Positions 44,501 through 56,500 of a stretch of 64,000 bases of DNA are shown here, in pieces. A program made the position numbers and the translations under genes. How positions within the stretch are numbered: position 1 is the first letter of the stretch; every line of letters starts with the position of its first letter. This stretch comes from Pristionchus mayeri (Eukaryota; Nematoda; Chromadorea; Rhabditida; Neodiplogasteridae): the NCBI GenBank assembly GCA_036245805.1, contig BTRK01000005.1:22730984-22794983 (forward strand). Reading direction: 5' to 3'. Below the pieces are notes generated by a model. The model saw nothing but the letters and a program-made list of their open reading frames with translations, made no database searches and was not told the origin of the DNA.

Positions 44501-47500
44501 CAACTGACTGTTTTCAATATTTTTTGTTAATTATTTTTGTCTTTTTTTAAAAATAAAATCATATAAAAATACGCTTTCAAATTGATCGAGGTGTCATTCT
44601 GGGAAATAGAGACCAGGAAAATAGTTTATCATTGAGATTTAATGAAAATTCGGGAAGAGCAACGAAAGCCTTCAAATCAAGATATTTGGCATTGCTCCGT
44701 CTGTCCGATTCACGCACGACCTTTAAATGAGCGCTCTAGAGTCGTTCAATTGCTTGCGAAATATTTTTTTAGGAAATATTTCGAAATATAAGGTCGGACA
44801 AGCGGAGCAAATCAATTATCGATCGAGAAAAATGAGCATTTTAAAAATCGCAGTTTTTCAGGCTAAAACTCGACGTAACTTACATGCTCCATCTGCCAGA
44901 TTAACGCGCTTGGCCGTAACGTGTACTCTAGAGTCCATAAATTGTATGTGTAAAGAAAAATATAGGGTCTGGCAGAAGGAGCAAATCAATTATCGGTCGG
45001 TTTTTTTAGCAAGCCATTCATTCTAGAGCTCTTGATGCGATGAATGCATTGTGCAGATTTGAGCTGCTCCTTTTCCTACATTTTCGAGAAAATTGGTTAT
45101 GATTGTAGCGTGGCCTAAATTAATTGCTGGGGGAAATAATTCATATGGGTCGAGAGTTCGAAAAATTAATGGGGGGTCACTCAGAGAACAAATTTCGATT
45201 ATCTTACACATGAAACGAGATAATTACAGTGAAAGGAGGAGGTACCAATCACCGACCAGGTGCTGCGAGCTTGTAAATGAGGTATGCAAAATGACTTTAG
45301 GGGACGGTCAGAAATGGCTCACGGTGCCCAAAGCTGGTCAGAACCGGTTTCAGCTCGAATATCTCATGAGAGGCGTGATATGCTGAATCTGGTATTCTGA
45401 ATCTAACCTCTCCCTTAGTTGGAGTAGCTCACGATGGTCACTCGATTCTTGCTGCTTCATCAGTTGTTTGTGTAGATCCACTCTCAGTTCTTCGTCATCA
45501 GGAACCCTATCCAAATCTCCTTCTTCCGCCTAAATACATATCAAATTCTACTCTCCTTCCCTCTTCTATAAACATATATTTGCTTCAAGTGCATCACCTT
45601 TCTATGTGCCGTGCATTGCTTATCTATCACACGTCTTCTGAGAGATGGCAGGTGGCGTTTGACAAAATGTTCAAAGTGCTCGGATCTCTTCGAGATTATC
45701 ATGGTAGGTGTCCCTAAGGCCCAGTATCTTTTTATGCATACAGATTCCGCGATTTCTCAAAACTGCCTAAAAGCCGGCTCTTGAAATTTCGAAAATTCAA
45801 AAATTCATAAAATCCTTCAACATTGAACTACAGTTTCGCTAAAAAAAACCAAAATGACCGCCTTTTCAAGTAGAACAAGTTTTATGTTGACACGTTTTGT
45901 ATTGAGGAAAGTCTAAATTTTGAAAAGTGCAAAAATCATTTTTTCGCCATCAATTTTCCTCATTTTTTCGCCGTCGTGAAAAAAAAGTTGCCCTTGCATC
46001 CTGAGATTTTATCAAAATCGTAATGCGCTACCTTTTCTACCCCAGGAAGAAAATTTTCACGAAAATCGAAGGTATAGTATTCATCGATTTTTGGCCTCAA
46101 ACACGTTTTCAAACAAAATCCAAAATTTCATGAAGCCATATATAAGTAATTATCGCTCGTGGATATCTTTTATTTCCGTTTTCAATGTTTACTGACCTAT
46201 TTATACAAATTTCCATTGAAAAAACCGAAGATTTCAATACTTCACAAAACCGCATTTTTTCACAAAATTTCTCAGATTTCATGATTTTATGAAGTATTGA
46301 AATCTTCGGTTTTTCGATGGAAACCTGTATAAATAGGTCAGAAAACATTGAAAACGAAAAGGAAAGGTATCCACGAGCGATAATTACTTAAATATGGCAT
46401 CATGAAATTTTGGATTTTGCTTGAAAACACGAGGTTCGCCATGTTTGGAACCAAAAATCGATGAATATCGATGAATCGATGAATCGATGAAATCGATGAT
46501 GAATCTTCGATTTTCGTGAAAATTTTTTTCCAGGGGTAGAAAAGGTAGCAGATTACGATTCTGATGAAATCTCAGGATGCAGGGGAACTTATTTTTTCAC
46601 GACGGCCAAAAAAGTTGTAAAAATGATGTCGAAAAAATGATTTATTGTACTTTTCGAAACTTCGACTTTTCGCTACACTAAAAGTGTCAACAGACAAGCT
46701 ATTCTATGTAACACGGCAGTCATTTTGGTTTTTTGAACGAAACTCTAGCTCAATTTTGAAGCATTTTATGAAATTTCGAATTTTCGAAATTTCAAGAGCC
46801 GGCTTTTAGGCAGTTTTGAGAAATCGCGGAATCCGTATGTAAAAAAAGATGCTGGACATTAGGGACACCTACCATGAAAATCTCAAAGAGATCCGAGCAC
46901 TTTGAACATTTTGTCAAAGGGGGGTCTCGATTTCACGCAATCTCTCAGAAGACGTGTGTTATAGTGCACACTATCGGTTTTACTGCTTGAATAACAATTT
47001 TGGGCAGTCATTTTACCTCATAGTGATCAAGCAGTTCTTCCTCTTCCTCTCCATCGCTTCCAACGTCGTCACCAGAAAGTTCAGCTTCTTCCTCCACCCA
47101 ATCTCGCCTCAAAATCACAACCATATGAACGTTCATAAGACAACTCCCAGGAACATTTTGGAACTTTTGAAAACTGTTTTGAGAATCCCAAAGGTGCTAA
47201 ATTCCAACCGTGAAATATGGTACAAATCGGGATATGTGAGTTCCAACCATGTCCATGTTAGGACTCCTAGGAGAACTTAGGGACTCCGGGTGTACAGGAG
47301 ACCCGTGATATTATCCCTCATTATATGGATCCAATTAGAGCAGTTCAATTTTTAGTACTCAGTGCCGGTATATTATTTTAAAAAATCTGAAGACCTCTGA
47401 ATAAACTATTTTTACTGTGTCATAAAAAGGCAAACTGGATCTGGCCGAATAGTGCCTATCTAAAAAGAGTATTTATTATCTTTACTCACAAACCTTCTCT

Positions 47501-50500
47501 CTCTCTCTTGCTTCCGGAATACCGCCATTTCATCATCCGAGTCCACCTCAACGTCATCAGTTAATCTCCTATCCAATTTGAATTAACAATGGTTTGATTA
47601 TTATTCTATTTAAGTTTGAACGGATGATGATGCATTATGGATCGTGTCTCAAGTTCATGTGGGAACTCTCACTATTAGAAACATCGATTGACTCGGATGT
47701 CACGTTCCGTTTCAAAATATCGGAATTGCTTTTACACTGCCCGTTAAACAGTGGAAAAAGAGTCCGGTCAGACAACCGCGTTGCGTCCGTGACGCAGACC
47801 AGTCCACGAATAAAATATTTTGTTAGGAGTGCAGTAAATACGGTAGAATTTGTATGAATTTTAACAAAACATGTGCCGGCTCTGCACCTGGATTTCGTGT
47901 GTTTGGATGTTTTCGATTTTTAATTTAAAAACCAAGCATTATTTTAAATTTTTAAAACCTACAATCGATAGACGCTTTTATTCTGAATCCAATTATATGC
48001 ACGATTCTGATGAAATCGGGCTGTGAATATTTTTATCACGTGTTTTACATTTCTGTAAAATCGACCCAAAACGACATTTTAAATTACTTTCTTAAAGTAT
48101 TTCAAGATTTTGCTTATATTTAAAACCTACAAATTATAAGGCAAGTCTGTGCGAATGCATGCATAGCAAATTTATGACCTGATTGGTTTAATGAATCTAC
48201 TTATCACGGTTTTAAGAAAGTGAGTTGAGAATATCAAAATTGGTTTTAGCCAATTTATTTCGCGTGAATGGCGTTTTGCATTACTTCTTTGTAATAATTA
48301 TATTCTCTGTCATTCTCCAGAGTAGATCATATAAAGAAATAATATTTTTAAACCCAATATTTAACACTCGTAGAATATTCATTTTGACATTTTTATTGTC
48401 TCGCTCCAGCGAACGCATTGTGCATTTCTTGCGCGTTGCGGCTCTGACCCCGGAGGCTTTAACGGGCCGTGTTTTATCACGGGTCTCCTGTAAAAGTGTG
48501 GGAACACTGGATACTAGAAATATTTTGCACTTCGGATTTCGATTTAACTTTGTTGATGTACACAATGGGGGGGGGGGGGGGTCAGAAGAAGGTCAATCCA
48601 CTCAGTTCCGTGAAATCTGCACATTATCGATTTTTGTGATCTACCGCTTCAAATTGATGAATATCAGTTCATTTTCATCGTAGAGAGAACTTTTTTCACA
48701 TTTTGCTCGAAATGACGAGCTCTACAAAAGTGTAAGCAACATCCAAAAGGATGAAAGCTGTTTTCATACTCATTTCACCTGAAAACCGATTTTCCAATAG
48801 AGAAATCGATCATATAGCGACCGGTACCCTAACTTCCAATGAGTCAAATCAATATCGACTTCCAATCAATATCGATTTTCTGGCTTCGTATACCAAAAAC
48901 CCAATCGTTTTTATTCTTTCTATGGAATCTCCACACAAAATTAGGGGGTGTCTATGTTGACTATTTTTCATATCTATGTCCTCCCACTAGGGATATACTA
49001 CAGGGGATTATCGACGTTTCCGGACTTGGTTATTTTTCGCTCCATAGTAATCACCCATAGTAAATCCCTAGTGGGAGGACATAGATATGAAAAATAGTCA
49101 ACAATAGACTCCCCCTAATTTTGTGTGGAGATTCCATAGAAAGAATAAAACCGATTGGGTTTTTGGTATACGAAGCCAGAAAATCGATATTGTCTGAATT
49201 TTAATCAATCAATAGGCTTTATGGTCGAATAACCCGAAAACAAGTGATCTTAGAGCAAAATTGCTCAGAAACACTTTTCTCCGTCTCAAAAAGAGCTTTC
49301 GATTTCATTTTTTTAAAATTGTGATTGGATTAGTTAGAAGTGAAATACATCTAAAAAACCGTTTCGGTGAAAATTAGGCTATGTCCACGAACTTACATAG
49401 TAAATCGATATCGGGGGGATGGCTATATGAAATACTGTCAACGTAGACCCCCACTAATTTTGTCCGTAGAATCCATAGAAGGAATAAAACTCATTGGAAG
49501 TTAGGGTACCGGTCGCTATATGATCGATTTCTCGATTGGAAAATCGGTTTTCAGGTGAAATGAGTATGAAAACAGCTTCCATCCTTTTGGACGTTGCTTA
49601 CACTTTTGTAGAGCTCGTCATTTCGAGCGAAATGGGAAAAAAAGTTCTCTCTACGATGAAAATGAACTGATATACATCAATTTGAAGCGGTAGATCATAA
49701 AAATCGATAATGTGCAGATTTCACGGAACTGAGTGGATTGACCTTCTTCTGACCCCCAATCGTGTACATCAACAAAGTTAAATCGAAATCTGAGATAAAA
49801 ATAATTTCTAGTAGCCACAGGGACCCATTTTCTTACACTTTTACAGGAGACCCGTGTTATGATCTACTGTAAAAATCCAGGAACCCATACGACAGAAAAA
49901 ATGTTGGGTCACAGATTTCGCTGCAACCAGTAGGACAACCAACGTGAGGACGAGGATTACGGCAACAAAACTCAGGGAGTAGAATACGAAAAATTCCAAC
50001 GACTCGGGGGTACAACATTTTGAATTGACCGTTCTTTGAGATACAGAGTAAACGGTTTTTTCGTACAACAATACGAAGACGATATTCCCAAAAGGAGCGT
50101 TAGCGAACTTACATGAGAAGAATACTCATAGATTGAAAAAAAAGATCGCTCTAGGTCAAAAACTGACCGAGATATGCTTCCAAAGTAGTAGGAAATTTCG
50201 AAAAATGAAGACAGAGGATAAGGCATAGTCGTCCTAACGTTAGATTGCATGGCCTAGAGGTCTAAAACACTGTAAATTTCAACCCATGGCATGGTGGGTT
50301 CAAGTCTGCCTTTACAGCGACTTTTGCCAAGATTGCACAATTTTTGCCTACTGTTGGGTACTTCCCTCGAAGCTTGGCAAAAGCGATTATATAAATTGGG
50401 ACTCTAACCCCATACCATAGGGTCTACCATAGAATTTTTCCTACGGTAGATGTGACGGTGGTTTTTCATCTGTGAATGAAGTGGATGGGTGATTTCCTCG

Positions 50501-53500
50501 CCCTCACTTTGGTCGATCCTACTGGATGCCGTGACCCTATTTTTTAATCGCAACGGGGCTCGTGTTGTTAAATTTTTATAGGAGATTCGTGTATTGCAAT
50601 CCGATATTAACATCTAGGAAAGGAATGAACCTCTTCATTATCGTCGGCAACGCCATCAAATCCACCACTTCCTTCAAGCTCTACATCCGAATCGATCATC
50701 ACCCGATTAAACACCTGTTTAACAACGGTTCGAGAATGTATTTACAAAGAAATATTTATGTTCTTTTGTAAACAGGTTTCATTGGATTATTTATGCGCTT
50801 TCCTGAAATAAATTTTAATAGCGTAAATTCGTAATCTTTCACACGGCAATTTTTTCATCAACACACCAGAAGAAAATGGTCCGCTAAAAATTGCCAATCA
50901 GGGTAGTGCGGTGCATTATACTGTGAGAATAGAAAGCGTAGCAAGTTGGTGCCTCGGTGCACAAAGGAATCAGCAGAACGGAACGGAACGCTAAATGTAC
51001 GGTAGCTGCCTGTCGTGCTGTGCCTTGTGCTGTGCGTGCAGGCACAGCATGACAGGCAGCTACCATACATTTAACATTCCGTTCCGTTCTGCTGATTCCT
51101 TTGTGCACCGAGGCACACCAACTTGCTACGCTTTCTATTCTCACAGTACGATCCTGCAGAACGGTAACTTTTCAAATTAAATATACCGTGTTTCAGGCAA
51201 CCTATGCCTAGTTGTTTTGCAGGTAGCAATATATACTGTAGAGATACTGTATGTTTACTGTAAAGAACCTATTTATTTCTATTTTTAGCAGGTCTTTCTG
51301 TGTTTAAAAATGATTCCGAAAGGGACCATTTCTTTTAACAGGGTGTTGATAAAAAAATTGCCGTGTTTCATCTATAAACAATACGAATTAAAAAAATTTA
51401 TCTATAATACAAATTTTAAAAAAATAAAAGTTTTTTAGTTTTACCTAAGAACCTGAGAATTAAGCATGGCTATGCATTTTCCGTATTTAAAATGAACAGA
51501 GATACCTTCTCTTGGTGCTCATCAGACCGTACATAAATTCCATCTTCATTTTTATCATTATCAGAGTCCTTAGATTCTTCATCATATCCTCCATTTTCAT
51601 CCGAAATATAAGTCTGCAATTATTTATCAATAAAAATCATAAATTTATATTATTAATCACCAATTCGAGATCATATCTTGGTCATAAGATGGTAGATTTT
51701 ATGCTGATGCAGAATGAACAGTAAAAAGAGATATTTCTATTGGGAGAACGCGGGCGCTCAAACGTACTTACATTTCAAGTGATTCATGGCGCTTCTTCGG
51801 TTAATGTTAATTCATTAATTTTCTGAGAATTCACAAAGGTGTGGTGCGTGTCATTCAAATGCCCGTTCGCTGAGCGCCAAATCGCTCAGCGTGCGAGCTA
51901 TTCAGCCCAGCCAGGTGGTGGCTTGGATGTTATAATCAATCTCATTCTAGGTTGCTTTATCGGGATAAGTCCCCTATTTCCCACCCACTCTCCCTGAGGT
52001 TGTTCTTAAGCTTTGTTGGCAGGAAAGTTCGAGACGCTCCGGTCTCTCTTCTCGTGACCCAGCGTCGCAGTTTTTCCAGGAGTTCTAGCATGGAAGGGCT
52101 AGGGGGAAGGGGGTGGTTCTCGCTGCTTCGGGAAGCTCGTCAGAGGCAACGCTCACTTATCGTTTCCCTTCGTGAGGCATTACACTTAACCTGGATGGTC
52201 TTTGCTTTGCCCCCTTCGTTAGGGGCCTTCGACAGGTCTTCGCCGTTTCCGTTTTTTTCTAGAGGCAGGACTGCTTCTTGAGTGCGAGTAGCTCTTCGAA
52301 GACTTCGGCTGGTAGTATCCCGGGTGGTGGGCTTGGTAAAGAGGCGCGTCAGCCCTTTCCTTTCCTTCCCGCATCGCTGCACCCACCCCCCCCCCCCTTC
52401 CCTCTTCTCTGTTTCAGGATCTTCTTCGCCTCGGGCAGCTCCTCTTTCTTCTCTTCTTGAAGCTAAGACTAAATTTTTCTGGGCCGCCCTCTTCAAACCT
52501 CGTATTTTAAGGGTCGCGAGGTTTCGTGCGAAGTCGTCGAGGTAAGGAAGAGCGCTCCCCGCTTTAGTTGGCGCACCAGTGGAGACCCACCCTCACCCCC
52601 TCCCTTACTTCTCACTCGCTCTCCCCCTACCATCCCCTCTTTTTTTTGTCCAATACCCTACAGGTCCCTGGGTTGTCCCTGGGTTGTTCCACTTTTCTAG
52701 AAACGTATCAAGCTCCGCCCCTTCCACCACCTTCCTGTTTAGGTTGCTTGGGTATCTTCTTAGTGTTTATAAAAAATTTCTGCCCGGCGAAATATTCTTC
52801 AAGTTATAGCAATGGGAATGGAAAACTAACCTTTTTTTTGCGAACCACCATTTCTTCGTCATCGTCATCATTAGATTGTTCACCTTAATTTTTATTCCAT
52901 TTTCTGGAAAAAAGGGATAAAGACGTTCTTTTTTATCTATCTCACCTTAGCATAGGCTCGTTCCAAAAAAGATAACGGTATAGGAATGTAGAGCTTACTC
53001 GCACCATAGGTGGGCACCTTCGAAGCCAGCTGTGAAACACCCCCGGTTTTCGGATTGGACACCCCCGGTTTTTGGAAAATGTTGTCACAAAACGATTATT
53101 TACGATCACCCCCCCCCCTTTTTTTTTACCCTAAACACCCCCGGTTTCCGATTTCCAGCTTCAACCCCCGCCCACCTATGACTCGCACTCATTATTGTCT
53201 TCATCAACGCGTGAATAGAATACGCATTCACACGAAACTGCGCAGCAGGGTTGTGCGGCCTTTTCCGAACGGTAAATTTGCCGGTTTTCCGGAAGTTGAC
53301 TAGAATTTTCGAAAAGACACGCTAGATTGTATTGACCATCTGATAGGTGGTTTTGCTCAGACGCAATAATGTCGAGATTTTTTTAAATTAATGTCCACTT
53401 TTCCAAACATTTCACAGAGGCATTAAATCATAGTTCTTTCAATCAAATACTCGATAAAAAAAATATCTTGTATTTTTTGACAAAGACACAGACCGCAGGC

Positions 53501-56500
53501 TCCGACTACATGGTCGTTCGCGAAAAATACTTCCTGCCATACACTATGGTTCCACACAAACGTGTTTTCTGTAAAAGTGTAGGAATGCTGGCTACTAGAC
53601 ATATTTTGTACCTCTGATTTTAATTAAACATGGTTAAAGGTCAGAAGAAGGTTAATCCAGTCAGTTTGGTGAAATCTGCTCATTATCGGATTTTTATGAT
53701 CTACAACTGGAAATTTACGTAAATCAATAAATTTTCATTATACAGCGAACTTATTTTTGGCATTGTGTTCGTCTTCGAGAGATCTCCAACTTCCCCAACG
53801 TAGGACCAACGGCCAAATCACGTCTTCATATCGAAAATTGCGAAAAACTCATCGAAATAAACTAGTCAACCCGTCTTTTTGTTCTTCTACACAAGAGCCA
53901 ACTAAAAATGTTGTATATGATTGATGTTTAATTAGATAAACCACTGCGTATTCCTACTAGCAAGTTGAAACTAGGGTTCCGCACAACCAATTCTTTTTCG
54001 AGACTGTAATTGAATTATTGTCTCCCCTCATTCCTGTTTCTCGCGGAGACGTCTCTCGGTCAGAAATGAGAGGGAGACAATTCGAGAGACGTCTATTTTT
54101 CCATTGTTCGTGAATGATAATAGTCACAATTGAAATTTCTTTCCCATTTTTCGTAAACAAGGAACAGCTCGTAGCGAGAGGAGGGGAATGGAAGGGGGAG
54201 AGACGACTCTCAAAATTTGAATGCAATAATGGAGACGCAAACAAAACAATATTAAAATGAGGGAGACGTCTCTCGTCTCCAATAACAAATGGAGACCACA
54301 ATGGATCCTATGTTTTATCGTCTCTTCAATTGTCTCACTTGCGGAACACTAGTTGAAACAGTGCCTCTGAATATCACGCCTCTCATGAGAGAATCGACCT
54401 GAGCATGGGAACGGTGAAATGAGTTCTTACCGGTTTTGGGTATCCTGAGGCATGCCTGAGTGCCCCCCGGAGTCTCATTTTCAGACTTCATTTTGGAGCT
54501 CCCTACGTAGGGTCAGATACCGGCACCTCCCTCTTTGAGTGCTGTTTTCTTGCTTACGGTGAAAGATAGAGCAAAATTGACCTCTGAGTGACCCCGGTTA
54601 ATTTTTCGAGCTCTATCGATCTATGTAGGTCATGTTGTCTAAAAGTTGATTTTAACGTCAGTACAGTGTTGGTCGATTTTCTCAAAAATGTAGGTAAAGC
54701 AGCAGCTCAAATTGGCACAGTAGATGCAGCTCAGCGAGAGCTTTCGAATGGGTGGTTTGCGAAAAAAATTGGAACACTTGGGTGGGAGTTTCGACCTTTT
54801 TACTGCGCCCTGATCGTTTGAACATTTTTTTCAACTGAGATTTTGATTGGAAATCAGTCATTTCTGACCGCGCGCTCCGAAAAGTGCGGTGGGAAATGAA
54901 ATCGCCCATGGAAAATATTGTTCAAACGATCCGGGTGCAGTAAAAAGGGCGAAACTCTCACCCAAGTGTTCCAATTTTTTTCGCAAACCACTCATTCGAA
55001 AGCTCTCGCTGAGCTGCATCTATTGTGCCAATTTGAGTTGCTGCTTTACCTACATTTTCGAGAAAATCGATTTTCACTTTAATGACGTTAAACTCGACTT
55101 TCAGACAAAATGGCCTAAATAGATCGATAGAGCTCGAAAAATTAACCGGGGTCACTCAGAGGTCAATTTTGCTCTATCTTTCACCGTAAGCAAGAAAACA
55201 GCACTCAAAGAGGGAGGTGCCGATATCCGACCCTACGTAGGGAGCTCCAAAATGAGGTCTGAACAATGAGACTCCGCGGGGCACTCAGGCATGCCTAAGG
55301 ATACCCAAATCCGGTTAGAACTCATTTCACGATTTCCCCTCCATTCCCAAGAATGGCAAATCTAGCTCGATTCTCTCGTGAGAGGCGTGATATTATACAA
55401 ATAATTGAACGGGTGTTCGTTTGCTTCGATGGTTTTCTTTCCGGTCATCCGTTTCCGCCCAACCCTGCTGCGTCGCATTTTCTACCGAGGATACAAAAAG
55501 AGATTATGACTGCTATGACCCATAACCATATCAAAAAAACGAAACAACTTTGGCGTAGTTATTACATACCTGAATTTTGTGATGGGAAGCTTCCAGAACA
55601 CAGATTAAGTAAATCGGATTTTGATTCCATCTTATTTCCTGCCAGAGCGTTCAACTGAACAAACTCTTCGTACATGCCCTTATCGACAGTCGGGTTCTCT
55701 TGTAACCTGCGGATGTTGAATTTAGGCAAATTTTTTTTTTGCGGTATAACCTGTCTGCTGATCGATTGAACCATTGCGAGAGAGAATCAGGAAGAGGAAG
55801 GGAGCAATTTCCAGAAATATACGTCTAAATTTTACGTTTGATCTTGAGAGTTTTTGAGTTTGTAGGGGTTTTGCGAGACTGAACATGGATTTTTTAAAAA
55901 TAGCAAAACCAATGCATGTCGTTATTAATTTCAAAATATCTAGGGTTGGCTAAACGATAACGATATCACAACGCGAGCGCGTGCCTCCCCGCCTTTCGTA
56001 GCGAATTGCTACGAGGGGCGGGGGAGGGTAGCGATATCGCTACCTCTCCGCGCTAACTTCACCCACTTGACCTCCCCGTTTCTCGCCTATCTCTAACCTG
56101 ACGCGATTAATGCGGGGATAGGCTAAAAGGCGGCAGCGGCCCGTTTCGGCGGCCCGGTTTAGTAAATGCATTTACATCAATGTTTTGGCGTTATTCGCCA
56201 TATATTCAGATTTTAAATGCTGTGCATGGTTATGCTATGACGGTAGCAGTTTGAGCTATACGGTTTTCGTATTTTGATTGATCTTTGTGAACCTGCGATG
56301 TTTACGAACCAAGCACATCACGACATTTATGAGATACAGAACCGAAAATAAGGGGTGTAAACACGCGTCCTTATCATAGGTGGGCACCATCGAAGCCAGC
56401 TGTGAAACACCCCCGGTTTTCGGATTGGATACCCCTGTTTTTTGGAAAACTTTGTTACAAAATCGATCATTTACGATCACCCCCCCCCCCCTTTGACCCT

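Noticed and set aside
52140..52496. 118-codon minus-strand frame in GC-rich intron
   Set aside because: Open on both strands through base composition, Arg/Glu-rich, no recognisable domain, outside the phased claspin exons.
55850..55895. Extra claspin exon reading SRKTPTNSKTLKI on the minus strand
   Set aside because: Good TTCAG acceptor, but its length breaks phase; exon 4 joins exon 5 directly in phase 0 using the CAGACAG acceptor.
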